Positions 34,295 through 43,447 of a DNA stretch of 64,000 bases are shown here, piece after piece; the first letter of the stretch is position 1; every line of letters starts with the position of its first letter. The DNA comes from VAZQ01 sp963841705 (GTDB lineage: Bacteria > Pseudomonadota > Alphaproteobacteria > Rhizobiales > Xanthobacteraceae): the NCBI GenBank assembly GCA_963841705.1, contig CAWJDY010000011.1, positions 1 through 64,000 on the forward strand, read 5' to 3'. The notes beneath the pieces are model-generated. The model was not told the origin of the DNA. It ran no database searches and saw only the letters and a list, made by a program, of their open reading frames with translations. The translations under genes were made by a program, and so were the position numbers.

Positions 34295-35557
34295 ATGCAT
34301 CACTTTGATTACGACGACGGGGTACTCCACGCCGAGGGGGTCAACCTCGTCGAGCTCGCGGCCGCTGTAGACACGCCATTCTACTGCTACTCCTCAGCGA
34401 CGCTCATCCGGCATTTCGACGTGTTTACCCGAGCGTTCTTCGACGTGAAAACGCTCGTCTGCTATGCCATGAAGGCAAATTCCAACCAGGCGGTGATCAA
34501 GACCCTCGCCAATTGCGGCGCCGGCGCCGACGTCGTTTCCGGAGGCGAGCTCAAGCGGGCGCGCGCAGCCAACATTCCTCCCGACAAGATCATGTTTTCC
34601 GGCATAGGCAAGAGCGCGGCCGAACTCGCTCTCGCGGTGGACGAGGGCATTCTCTGCATCAACGTTGAATCCGAGCCCGAGCTTGAGCTGCTCTCATCCA
34701 TCGCGGCGGGCAAGGGCCGCACAGCGCGGGTTTCCGTGCGGGTCAATCCGGACATCGACGCCAAGACACACCGCAAGATCGCGACCGGGAAGGCTGAGAA
34801 CAAGTTCGGTATTCCGATCAGTCGCGCGCGCGAAGTCTATGCGCTCGCTGCGAAGCTAACCGGTATCGCCGTTACCGGCGTCGATATGCATATCGGGAGC
34901 CAGATCACCGAGCTCGAGCCGTTCGACAATGCTTTTGCCCTGTTGGCTGATTTCGTCCGCCTGTTGCGGGCGGATGGTCACCGCATCAGCCATATCGATC
35001 TCGGGGGCGGGCTCGGGATCCCATACGGGCACGAGGTCGAGCCGCCGCCGGATCCTTCAACTTATGCGGACATGGTCAAGCGCGCTACGCATGATCTTGG
35101 GTGTACGCTGGTTTTCGAGCCTGGCCGCGTGATCGTGGGCAACGCCGGGATTCTCGTCACCAAGGTGCTCTATCTCAAACGGGGTGAGACCAAGACCTTC
35201 GTCATCGTCGATGCGGGAATGAACGATCTCGTCCGCCCGACCCTTTACGAGGCACACCACGAAATCCGACCAGTACGGCAAGCGGCGGGGGTTACGCCGG
35301 CGAAGGTCGACGTTGTGGGCCCCGTCTGCGAATCCGGGGATTTCCTCGCGCTCGATCGCGACATGGTGCCACCGCGGCCAGGCGATCTCGTCGCGGTCAT
35401 GAGCGCGGGCGCCTACGGCGCGGTCCAAGCCGGCACCTACAATACCCGCCCCCTGGTGCCAGAAGTGCTTGTTCGGCAAGCCGAATGGGCCCTGGTGCGG
35501 CCGCGTCTCGAGGTTGCCGACCTGATTGCGCTTGACCGACTGGCGCCCTGGCTGTGA
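34295..35557 (+). CDS. lysA: Diaminopimelate decarboxylase
   Basis: A 420-residue PLP enzyme of fold type III that decarboxylates meso-diaminopimelate to lysine. MHHFDYDDGVLHAEGVNL starts the family; VCYAMKANSNQAVIK carries the PLP Lys; HIGSQITELEPF, the HIDLGGGLGIPY loop and CESGDFLALDRDM (catalytic Cys) follow, with MSAGAYG near the end. The ATG 34295 is chosen because the conserved N-terminus begins there. It is in the argH-lptM-lysA cluster typical of Rhizobiales. Confidence 0.95.
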   Translation: MHHFDYDDGVLHAEGVNLVELAAAVDTPFYCYSSATLIRHFDVFTRAFFDVKTLVCYAMKANSNQAVIKTLANCGAGADVVSGGELKRARAANIPPDKIMFSGIGKSAAELALAVDEGILCINVESEPELELLSSIAAGKGRTARVSVRVNPDIDAKTHRKIATGKAENKFGIPISRAREVYALAAKLTGIAVTGVDMHIGSQITELEPFDNAFALLADFVRLLRADGHRISHIDLGGGLGIPYGHEVEPPPDPSTYADMVKRATHDLGCTLVFEPGRVIVGNAGILVTKVLYLKRGETKTFVIVDAGMNDLVRPTLYEAHHEIRPVRQAAGVTPAKVDVVGPVCESGDFLALDRDMVPPRPGDLVAVMSAGAYGAVQAGTYNTRPLVPEVLVRQAEWALVRPRLEVADLIALDRLAPWL

Positions 35558-35699
35558 GCGGCGCTGCCAAGTGGCGCAACCATTCTCCCGGTCTCGTCGT
35601 TTTGATCGGACGGGCGCCTTCCTTTTGCCGGCTGGAACCGCTCTAATGACGTGTTACCATTAGAAAAAATTGGACCGATTCTTGATCGAAAGGCCAGCA

Positions 35700-38249
35700 T
35701 TGAGCGATCCCATTCCGGACGCGGCGCCTCACCCGCAACCGCCCGCGCAGACAAGTTCTGGCCGGGAAATGCTCCGACGTGCTTTGGCGCAAGCGCATTG
35801 GACGCTCTTCTGGGAACGGCTGTGGCCTCCTGTTGCCAGGCTTGCCACGCTCGTTGGCCTCTTCCTTGCGCTGTCGTGGCTGGGCATTTGGCTGTGGCTC
35901 CCCTCGCATGCGCGGGCGATCGGGCTGGTCGTGTTTTTGCTGCTCGCTGGTGCGGCGTTGGCGCCGTTCTTCTGGCTGCGCCGGCCCAGCCGGGCGGATG
36001 CACTCCAGCGGCTCGATCGCAACTCGGGTTTGCGCCATCGGCCAGCGACGGCGATGGCCGACGAGATGGCTGGTCCGGCTGCGGACCCTTATGCCGCCTC
36101 GCTGTGGCACGCCCACATGGAGCGCGCCTTGGCTGCGGCCCGCGCGCTCAGGCCCGGGCTCCCCAGCCCGCGGCTTGCATTGCGCGACCCCTTCGCCGTC
36201 CGTGCTCTCGTGGCGATCCTCGTGGTTGCTACCTTCATCGCGGCCGGCGATGAGCGCATGAAGCGGGTTGCTGCTGCATTCGATTGGCAAGGCGTGATGC
36301 TGCCCACCAATTTCCGCATCGATGCGTGGGTGAGCCCGCCCGCCTATACCGGAAGGCCTCCGTTGATTCTGCCTGGACTGCACCCGAGCGAGCCGGTGCA
36401 AGCGGGCGGCGAAGTTTCAGTCCCCGCGGGCAGCCTGTTGGTAATTCGCGCGAGCGGCATTGCGCTCGACGTGGCCACGACCGGGGGGCTCGCTGAGGCA
36501 CCCAAGGGCACGCAAACCACCAAGGCCAACGGGAGCGAGGAGCGTCGCTTCCTAATCAAGGAAGCGGGCACAGCGACCGTTCGCGGCGCATTCAGGCGCG
36601 ATGTCGCCTGGCAATTCACGGCTATTCCCGACCACCCCCCGACGATCGCGCTCACGGAAGATCCGGAAGGACAGGCGCGCGGGGGCTTGAAGTTGTCTTA
36701 CAAGCTTGAAGACGACTACGGCGTCGTAGGCGCGCAGGCCACGTTTGGTCTCGTCGATCAGCAGGGCACGAACGGGCAGCCTCCGCGGGGCCTCTACGAA
36801 GCTCCCAGCTTCCCCCTGGTTCTGCCGCAGGCGCGCACGCGCAATGGCGTCGGACAGACCACGAAGGATCTCACTGAGCATCCGTGGGCTGGGGCCGATG
36901 TTGTAATGACGCTGAATGCCCGGGATGAAGCCGGAAATGAGGGCCGCAGCGAGCCGTTCGAAATGCGCCTGCCGGAGAGACCCTTCAGCAAACCTATGGC
37001 GCGTGCCCTGGTCGAGCAGCGCCGGGTGCTGGCGCTCGACGCGGACGCCCAGGCCAACGTGCTCAACACGCTCAACGCGCTCACGCTTGCCCCCGAGCGC
37101 TTCGACATGGACACCAATGTGTATCTCGGGCTGCGCTCGATCTACTGGCAGCTGGCTCACGCCAAGACGGACGATCAGCTGCGCGAGGTGGTCGCGCGGA
37201 TGTGGGACATGGCGGTGCATCTGGAGGATGGCAGCGTCTCCGATGCGGAGCAGGCGCTGCGGGCGGCGGAAGAAGCACTGCGCCAGGCGCTCGAGCGCGG
37301 TGCTGACGATGAGGAAATCAAGAAGCTCACCGACCAGCTGCGGGCCGCGCTGGATAAGTTCCTGCAGGCCATGGCGGAACAGCTGCGCAAGAACCCGCAG
37401 CAGCTCGCCCGGCCGCTAGACCCGAATATTCGGCAGCTGCGGCCGCAGGACCTGCGCAACATGATCGACCGGCTCGAGCAAATGGCCCGTTCCGGCGCCA
37501 AGGACGCGGCGCGCCGGATGCTGCAAGAGCTCCAGTCCATGCTCGAAAACCTGCAGATGGCACGCCCCGGACAACAGATGGACAGCGACGACGACATGAT
37601 GTCCGCACTGGACGAGCTTGGGGACATGATCCGCAAGCAGCAGCAGCTGCGTGACCGCACCTTCCAGGAAGGGCAGGACCAACGGCGTGATCGCCAGCGC
37701 GGACAGCAGGGTGGGCACGGACAGCAGGGCAATCGGATGGGAGAGCTGCGCGAGAGCCAACAAGGGCTGCGTGAGCAGCTCGACAGGTTGATGCAGGAGC
37801 TGCGGAAACGCGGCTTCGGGCAGGGCCAGCAGGGCCAGGGCGAGATGGATCAGCTCGGCCGTGCCGGCGAAGCCATGGGTAATGCCGAAGGAGACCTCGG
37901 AGAAGGGGACGCCGACGGCGCGGTCGAATCCCAAGGACGTGCGCTCGAGGCGCTGCGGCGAGGCGCACAGCGTTTGGCGCAATCGATGCAGCAGCAGGGA
38001 ATGATAGGGCCCGGACCCAATGGCCGGCCCGGTCGGCTTGGACCCTCGCGTGCGCAGCAGGAAACGGACCCTCTGGGTCGTCCGTTGCGCGGCCGCGACT
38101 ACGGCGACGATGCCACGGTCAAGGTGCCTGGCGAAATCGACGTGCAGCGGGCGCGCCGGATTCTGGAGGAGTTGCGGCGCCGCTTCGGCGAGACCTTCCG
38201 CCCGCAGCTTGAGCTCGACTACATCGAGCGGCTGTTACACGACTACTGA
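35700..38249 (+). CDS. TIGR02302 family envelope protein (DUF4175)
   Basis: A ~850-residue protein with two to three N-terminal membrane helices (ARLATLVGLFLALSWLGIWLW, AIGLVVFLLLAGAALAPFFW, VRALVAILVVATFIAA), a beta-rich periplasmic middle (FRIDAWVSPPAYTGRPPLI, FRRDVAWQFTAIPDHPPTIAL), and a C-terminal region very rich in Gln, Glu and Arg (repeats such as QQLRDRTFQEGQDQRRDRQRG). This is the TIGR02302 architecture that lies between lysA and ftsE in Rhizobiales. The role is unknown. The start is a TTG at 35700 behind AAAGG, or 35670. Confidence 0.85.
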   Translation: MSDPIPDAAPHPQPPAQTSSGREMLRRALAQAHWTLFWERLWPPVARLATLVGLFLALSWLGIWLWLPSHARAIGLVVFLLLAGAALAPFFWLRRPSRADALQRLDRNSGLRHRPATAMADEMAGPAADPYAASLWHAHMERALAAARALRPGLPSPRLALRDPFAVRALVAILVVATFIAAGDERMKRVAAAFDWQGVMLPTNFRIDAWVSPPAYTGRPPLILPGLHPSEPVQAGGEVSVPAGSLLVIRASGIALDVATTGGLAEAPKGTQTTKANGSEERRFLIKEAGTATVRGAFRRDVAWQFTAIPDHPPTIALTEDPEGQARGGLKLSYKLEDDYGVVGAQATFGLVDQQGTNGQPPRGLYEAPSFPLVLPQARTRNGVGQTTKDLTEHPWAGADVVMTLNARDEAGNEGRSEPFEMRLPERPFSKPMARALVEQRRVLALDADAQANVLNTLNALTLAPERFDMDTNVYLGLRSIYWQLAHAKTDDQLREVVARMWDMAVHLEDGSVSDAEQALRAAEEALRQALERGADDEEIKKLTDQLRAALDKFLQAMAEQLRKNPQQLARPLDPNIRQLRPQDLRNMIDRLEQMARSGAKDAARRMLQELQSMLENLQMARPGQQMDSDDDMMSALDELGDMIRKQQQLRDRTFQEGQDQRRDRQRGQQGGHGQQGNRMGELRESQQGLREQLDRLMQELRKRGFGQGQQGQGEMDQLGRAGEAMGNAEGDLGEGDADGAVESQGRALEALRRGAQRLAQSMQQQGMIGPGPNGRPGRLGPSRAQQETDPLGRPLRGRDYGDDATVKVPGEIDVQRARRILEELRRRFGETFRPQLELDYIERLLHDY

Positions 38250-38270
38250 GTTGCTGCTTCCTGCAGGCTC

Positions 38271-38930
38271 GTGGTCCGCTTCGAAAATGTCGGTTTGCGC
38301 TATGGGATCGGGCCGGAGGTGTTGCGCGACTTAACCTTCCGTATCGACCCCCATTCGATTCAGTTCCTCACCGGGCCTTCCGGCGCCGGGAAGACGTCGT
38401 TGTTGCGCCTTCTGTTTCTGTCGCTGCGTCCCACCCGGGGTCTCGTGACCATATTCGGTCATGATGTTGCCACGCTGAGCAAGGATGCGCTCTCGACGCT
38501 GAGGCGGCGCATCGGAATCGTATTTCAGGATTTTCGCCTGCTCGATCACATGACTACGTTTGAGAACGTCGCATTACCGTTGCGGGTGATGGGGCAGGAG
38601 GAGCCGAGCTATCGCGAGGAGGTGCAGGAGCTGCTCAAATGGGTGGGGCTGGGCGACCGCATCTGGGCGCTGCCGCCCGTGTTGTCCGGCGGAGAGAAAC
38701 AACGGGCTGCAATTGCACGTGCTGTGATTGCAAGGCCGCAGCTCCTGCTCGCCGATGAACCTACCGGCAACGTCGATCCCAACCTAGCGCAGCGCTTGCT
38801 GCGCCTGTTCATCGAGCTGCACAAATCCGGGACGTCAGTGATCATCGCAACGCATGACATTGCTCTCATGGATAGGTTCGATGCGCGGCGCCTCGTCCTG
38901 CATGATGGTCGCCTGCATGTCTACGAATAG
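38271..38930 (+). CDS. ftsE: Cell-division ABC ATPase FtsE
   Basis: A 219-residue ATPase: Walker A GPSGAGKTSLLRL, signature LSGGEKQRAAIARAVIARPQ, Walker B LLLADEPTGNVD and the switch His in VIIATHDIALMD. With FtsX it forms the complex at the septum that activates peptidoglycan hydrolases. It uses a GTG start at 38271, and its 3' end overlaps ftsX by 14 bases, which implies coupled translation. Confidence 0.92.
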   Translation: MVRFENVGLRYGIGPEVLRDLTFRIDPHSIQFLTGPSGAGKTSLLRLLFLSLRPTRGLVTIFGHDVATLSKDALSTLRRRIGIVFQDFRLLDHMTTFENVALPLRVMGQEEPSYREEVQELLKWVGLGDRIWALPPVLSGGEKQRAAIARAVIARPQLLLADEPTGNVDPNLAQRLLRLFIELHKSGTSVIIATHDIALMDRFDARRLVLHDGRLHVYE

Positions 38931-39894
38931 CTCGATGACGCTGCCGGCCGGGGCATCGCCGGCCGATAGCTCGGCCCCAGTGGCCGTGTCGGCGGGACGC
39001 CGGCCGGCGCCCATCGTGCCGCGCGCAACCATTGCCGGGAGGGCGCTGATGGGCGTAGTCGCGATCATGACCTTCCTCGCTTCTTTGACAACCGGCGCAG
39101 TGGTGCTGGTTCGGGCTGCGGCGGACCAGTGGCAGGCCGACGTCGCTCGTGAGATCACGCTGCAGGTGCGCGCGGTAAGCGGCCGCGACATCGAAGCCGA
39201 TGTCGGCAAGACGGTCGCAATGGCGCGCGTGTTTCCCGGGATTGCGGAGGTGAGGCCCTATTCGAAAGACGAAACGGTGCATCTGCTCGAACCCTGGCTG
39301 GGGAGCGGGCTGCAATTCAATGATCTTCCGATACCTCGTTTGATCGTGGTGCGGATTGCGCCTGGCGCAACCCCCGATCTGGGCGGGCTGCGGCGATCCC
39401 TTCAGCAGCAGGTGCCGGGGGTGAGCCTTGATGACCACCGCAGCTTTGTGGCGCGCATGCGCGCGATGTCCGGGGCCGCGCTGCTTGTCGGCACGGCCGT
39501 GCTCTTTCTTGTCCTCCTTGCGACCATGCTTTCGGTGACCTTTGCCACGCGCGCGGCCATGGTGACCAACCAGCCGGTGATCGAGGTCCTGCATCTCATC
39601 GGAGCGAAGGACAGTTTCATCGCGGCGCATTTCCAGCAGCATTTCCTCCAGCTGGGCCTCAACGGCGGCCTGCTGGGAGGGGGCATCGCGATCGCACTGT
39701 TTGCGTTTGTCGATCTCGCCGGCGGCTGGTTTTCCGGGACGGCTGCCGGCGATCAGTTTGCAGCCATGTTTGGAACGTTCTCGATCGGGGCACTCGGGTA
39801 CCTGGCCATGCTTGCACAGATCGGCCTGGTGGCTGGGACCACGGCCGTTGCTTGCCGCCGCACGGTCGGCCGTACCATCGAAACGGTTCAATAG
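38917..39894 (+). CDS. ftsX: Cell-division membrane protein FtsX
   Basis: A 325-residue permease-like partner of FtsE, with four membrane segments (ALMGVVAIMTFLASLTTGAVV at the N-terminus; AALLVGTAVLFLVLLATMLSV, then two more after the cytoplasmic loop) and a periplasmic domain between the first two. VIEVLHLIGAKDSFIAAHFQQHF is the conserved loop. ATG 38917 overlaps the end of ftsE. The ~30-residue N-terminal tail is cytoplasmic and Ala/Ser/Pro-rich. The M23 endopeptidase at 51.4 kb is a possible functional partner, but that is inference. Confidence 0.88.
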   Translation: MSTNSSMTLPAGASPADSSAPVAVSAGRRPAPIVPRATIAGRALMGVVAIMTFLASLTTGAVVLVRAAADQWQADVAREITLQVRAVSGRDIEADVGKTVAMARVFPGIAEVRPYSKDETVHLLEPWLGSGLQFNDLPIPRLIVVRIAPGATPDLGGLRRSLQQQVPGVSLDDHRSFVARMRAMSGAALLVGTAVLFLVLLATMLSVTFATRAAMVTNQPVIEVLHLIGAKDSFIAAHFQQHFLQLGLNGGLLGGGIAIALFAFVDLAGGWFSGTAAGDQFAAMFGTFSIGALGYLAMLAQIGLVAGTTAVACRRTVGRTIETVQ

Positions 39895-40017
39895 ATCCTT
39901 GGGCCAGCCGCGTGCTGCCGATCAAGGAGACCGGAGATCGGTTTTGCAGCTGGGCGGCACATCTTGCCACCGGCGCGTCGGGTTCTATGCTCACGATGAG
40001 CGAGCTGAAAACGGCGG

Positions 40018-40698
40018 ATGTCGGCTGATACCGATCTCGATGAACGCAGCATGAGGCCTCGGCCCCGAGAGGCCGGTCGGTCGTCGCGGGTGCTGCGCTT
40101 TCTCGGCAGGTCTGGACTCCTGCTCGTCATCTTGGCGGGGGTGGCTCTGGCGGGCGGTTTTGCCTGGTTCGTCTGGCGCGTTCCTGCGCGCGAGGTTGAG
40201 CTCAATCAGGATGCGGACGGCATCGTCGCGCTTACTGGAGGAGCCTCCCGCATCGCCGATGCCATTGAGCTCCTAGCCGCCGGCCGCGGGCGGCGGCTGC
40301 TGATAAGCGGCGCCAATCGCTCCACCAATGCGCATGAGATCTCACGGCTCAATCCGGAATTCGATAAATGGGTGCGCTGCTGCGTGGACTTCGATCGTGC
40401 GGTCAACACGTTGGGAAACGCCATCGAGATCAAACGATGGGCGGAGCATCGCGGCTTCCATTCGTTGATCATCGTCACTTCCAACTACCACATGCCGCGA
40501 GCGCTGGCCGAGATCGCCCACCAGATGCCCGAAGTGACGCTGCTGCCATTCCCGGTCATCCCCGAGCGGCAACGCGCTGAGCCGTGGTGGGCAAACACCA
40601 TCACAGCGCGGCTCCTGTTTTTCGAATACGTCAAGCTGATTGCTGCCAGGGTTCGCATGGGGATAAACCCCAGTGCAGGAGCGGCGGAGCTGACCTGA
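40018..40698 (+). CDS. YdcF family protein (DUF218)
   Basis: A 226-residue protein with one N-terminal membrane helix (SGLLLVILAGVALAGGFAWFVW) and a DUF218 domain facing the periplasm: DGIVALTGGASRIADAIELL, GRRLLISGANRSTNAHEI, GNAIEIKRWAEHRGFHSLIIVTSNYHMPRA. The TSNYHMPR segment is the family signature. Members of this family (SanA, ElyC, YdcF) act in envelope integrity. ATG 40018; the previous gene ftsX is 123 bases away and plsC follows at 43 bases, so plsC is probably co-transcribed. Confidence 0.85.
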   Translation: MSADTDLDERSMRPRPREAGRSSRVLRFLGRSGLLLVILAGVALAGGFAWFVWRVPAREVELNQDADGIVALTGGASRIADAIELLAAGRGRRLLISGANRSTNAHEISRLNPEFDKWVRCCVDFDRAVNTLGNAIEIKRWAEHRGFHSLIIVTSNYHMPRALAEIAHQMPEVTLLPFPVIPERQRAEPWWANTITARLLFFEYVKLIAARVRMGINPSAGAAELT

Positions 40699-40741
40699 AG
40701 CCCGGAAGTGGCGCCATGGGTCAAGGCATTTCCTCGGACAG

Positions 40742-41539
40742 GTGGATTTCGTGCTCATCCTTCGTTCCGTCATTTTCAATGTCCTGTTCTATCTGAATCT
40801 GCTGGTCCTGCTTGTCGCCGCGCTGCCTACGCTGCTGATGCCGCGCGTGGCCATTCTGAGCGTTGCCCGCTTATGGGCGCGGATCAATTCATGGTTGCTG
40901 CGCACGATCTGCGGCATCACCGCCGAGTTTCGCGGGCTGGAAAAAATTCCTCCCGGACCACTCATTGTCGCAAGCAAGCATCAATCGCTGTGGGAAACGT
41001 TTGCGCTGCTGTCGCTCTTTCCCGACCCGGCTTACATCATGAAGCGTGAGCTCATGTGGATTCCTTTTTTCGGCTGGTACACATGGAAGGCCGGCATGAT
41101 TGCCGTCGATCGCAGCAAAGGCTCGCAGGCGCTGGCCGAAATGAATGCGAGCGTACGGCGAGAGCTGGCGCACAATCGCCAAGTGATCATTTTCCCCGAG
41201 GGCACCCGTCGCCCCGCTGGAGCCGAGCCGCGCTACAAGCATGGGGTAGTCCATCTCTACGCGGAAACAGGCGTTACTTGCCTGCCGGTTGCACTCAATT
41301 CCGGATTGTTCTGGCCACGCCGATCGATGCGACGCCGTCCCGGTACCATCCGGGTCGAGGTGCTCGATCCGATCCCGCCAAGTCTCGACAAGACCGTTTT
41401 TTTCGAGCGCCTGCAGGCCGCCATCGAAAACGCGACCTCGCGTCTGCTAGAGCAAGGTGAGCAGGACCTTGCTGCTGCCGGGATCAGTCCCTTGCATCGG
41501 GGGACGATAAGCCATCCCCCGCATAGGCCATCGCGCTAG
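40742..41539 (+). CDS. 1-acylglycerol-3-phosphate O-acyltransferase (PlsC-like)
   Basis: A 265-residue acyltransferase with an N-terminal membrane segment (FNVLFYLNLLVLLVAALPTLL). The catalytic motif appears as KHQSLWETF, an H-x4-E version of the usual H-x4-D, and the phosphate-binding motif as IIFPEGTRRPAG. The product would be phosphatidic acid in the inner membrane. It starts with GTG 40742. Its last 56 bases overlap the 3' end of the convergent chaC gene, an unusual overlap for converging genes. Confidence 0.85.
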   Translation: MDFVLILRSVIFNVLFYLNLLVLLVAALPTLLMPRVAILSVARLWARINSWLLRTICGITAEFRGLEKIPPGPLIVASKHQSLWETFALLSLFPDPAYIMKRELMWIPFFGWYTWKAGMIAVDRSKGSQALAEMNASVRRELAHNRQVIIFPEGTRRPAGAEPRYKHGVVHLYAETGVTCLPVALNSGLFWPRRSMRRRPGTIRVEVLDPIPPSLDKTVFFERLQAAIENATSRLLEQGEQDLAAAGISPLHRGTISHPPHRPSR

Positions 41540-42116
41540 CATGCGGGTGGGCTCCGATCAGCTGTCCTTGCCACCCGAGCAGGTGCGCCAGCCGATGCAG
41601 CTGCGCATCCCGGTAGCCAAGTTGCTCCAGCGCGGCGACGGTCGCAATGACATAGTCCCGGTTCGCTCCCGATATGCCGTGGCCCTGGCGAATGTGATGC
41701 AGTTGATGCTCCAGCGAGAGCTGCCCCGCATATTGCGCATGACCACGGTCCACGATGTAGCATAGGGCTGCCACCCTGTGCTCGGCCGGGCCTTCCAGCC
41801 AAATCGGTCTAACCACTTCCCGATATACCGATGTCACCTGCTCGCGTCTGCGCAAGTACATCACGGTAGACATCCGTTCTTCTGCGCTCACCCGATAGGC
41901 AACTCCGCGACAAGCACCGCCGCGATCGAGCCCAAGCACGAGCCCGGGGCGCTCGGCAGTGCCGCGATGGACAAAGGAATAAACACAGAGCGCCCGGTGG
42001 GCGCCCAGGAGCCGAGCTGGAAGGCGTTCGATAAACTGAAACTCCGGCCGCCACATCAGGGAGCCGTAGGCAAAGACCCAGAGGTCTTCATGAGCATGAG
42101 CGGGGTCGGGGTCCAT
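41484..42116 (-). CDS. Gamma-glutamylcyclotransferase, ChaC type
   Basis: A 210-residue enzyme of the ChaC family, which cuts glutathione to 5-oxoproline and Cys-Gly. The family substrate loop is clear as LWVFAYGSLMWRPEF, followed by RALCVYSFVHRGT, RPGLVLGLDRGGACRGVAYRV and QGHGISGANRDYV. The C-terminus shares 56 bases with plsC on the other strand. Start ATG 42116. No regulatory signal was seen. Confidence 0.85.
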   Translation of the reverse strand: MDPDPAHAHEDLWVFAYGSLMWRPEFQFIERLPARLLGAHRALCVYSFVHRGTAERPGLVLGLDRGGACRGVAYRVSAEERMSTVMYLRRREQVTSVYREVVRPIWLEGPAEHRVAALCYIVDRGHAQYAGQLSLEHQLHHIRQGHGISGANRDYVIATVAALEQLGYRDAQLHRLAHLLGWQGQLIGAHPHASAMAYAGDGLSSPDARD

Positions 42117-42322
42117 GGCTATCCCGGAAATCTGGTGCGGATGTTGATCAGGGCATCTGGCGCAGCTGCGAAAGTAAAGACGCTCACCGGACGCATAGAG
42201 CAGGATAGAGACTAGAAGAAAAATCGTCCCGATCTATGAAATTGCCGCAATAGGCGGGTTGAGAGGATGGGTCTGGGAGCACGCATACGTCAGCTCAAAA
42301 GCACCAAGCAAGAGCATCGCGC

Positions 42323-43438
42323 ATGTCCAATCCCTCTATTGCCTCCCGCCCCCGGCGCTGGCCGCTGTTCCTCGTGCTCGGCCTCGTCGTGGCGTTCGCC
42401 CTGGCATGGACCGGGTTCTGGTTCTACGCGGCCGCCCAAGCCAAGACCGAGATTTCCAGCTGGCGCGAGCGCGAACGCCAAGCGGGACGCCGGCAGGACT
42501 GCGCGTCCGTTTCGGTCGGCGGCTATCCCTTCCGCATCGAGATGCGGTGCGCAGCCGCTAATTTTGAGCTGCAAGGCACCCCGACCCTGCGCCTCGACCT
42601 GCCGTCCGTCTTGGCCGTTGTGCAGGTCTACGACCCTCGCCTGCTTATCAGCGAGTTCACAGGGCCGCTCAATGTTTCGCAGCAGGATGGACGCAACGAG
42701 TATGTGCTCGACTGGAACGTGGGTCGCGCGAGCGTGCGCGGACGCTTGCCCTCGCGAGTCGAGCAGGTGTCGCTTGCCTTTGACGCTCTTTCGATACGCG
42801 ATTCAGGAAACGTCGACGCCGATCCCACCTTCAAGGCGAAACATTTCGAGCTGCATGGGCGTCAAGCTCTCGGCTCGCGCGCTGCCGATCCGGCGATCGA
42901 AACGGTGCTGGAGCTCAAGAGCGCGACCGCGGAAAAGGTCCACCCCATTGCCGCAAGGCCGATCAATGCGGACGTTGCAAGCGTGGTTCACGGCTTCGAT
43001 GACTTTTCAGCAATGCCTTTGGCCAAGCGTCTGAAGAAATGGCAGGCGCGAAACGGCGAGGTCGAGATCACCAGAGCCCGAGTCGAGCAGGACAACGTCA
43101 TAGCGGAAGGCGCAGGCACATTGAGACTTACACGAGAAGGGCGGCTCGACGGCAATCTCAACGTCACCGTGGTCGGCATCGAGGATGTCCTGCGGATGTT
43201 CAATCTGGAGCGGCTCTTGTCGCAGGGGGAGGTCGGTGCTGCGCTGAACGCTCTTGATCAACTCCTTCCTGGGTTGGGCGGAATCGCGCGCCAGGGAGCC
43301 GCGCCAGGACTTGCTGCGGCTCTCGGCAAACGCGCCGAGCTCGACGGCAAGCCTGCAACCGCCCTGCCGATCCGCTTCGTCGACGGCACAGTGTTCCTCG
43401 GACCTTTTCAGGTCGGTGTGGTGCCGCCTCTGTTCTAG
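42323..43438 (+). CDS. DUF2125 domain protein, membrane anchored
   Basis: A 371-residue protein with one N-terminal helix (WPLFLVLGLVVAFALAWTGFWF), then a long periplasmic domain: GYPFRIEMRCAAANFELQG and LRLDLPSVLAVVQVYDPRLLI are characteristic of DUF2125, an alphaproteobacterial family. The role is unknown, possibly lipid or envelope handling because it resembles AsmA-like beta proteins. ATG 42323. It converges with the prephenate dehydrogenase gene (9 bases between stops). Confidence 0.82.
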   Translation: MSNPSIASRPRRWPLFLVLGLVVAFALAWTGFWFYAAAQAKTEISSWRERERQAGRRQDCASVSVGGYPFRIEMRCAAANFELQGTPTLRLDLPSVLAVVQVYDPRLLISEFTGPLNVSQQDGRNEYVLDWNVGRASVRGRLPSRVEQVSLAFDALSIRDSGNVDADPTFKAKHFELHGRQALGSRAADPAIETVLELKSATAEKVHPIAARPINADVASVVHGFDDFSAMPLAKRLKKWQARNGEVEITRARVEQDNVIAEGAGTLRLTREGRLDGNLNVTVVGIEDVLRMFNLERLLSQGEVGAALNALDQLLPGLGGIARQGAAPGLAAALGKRAELDGKPATALPIRFVDGTVFLGPFQVGVVPPLF

Positions 43439-43447
43439 CTCCAGCGC

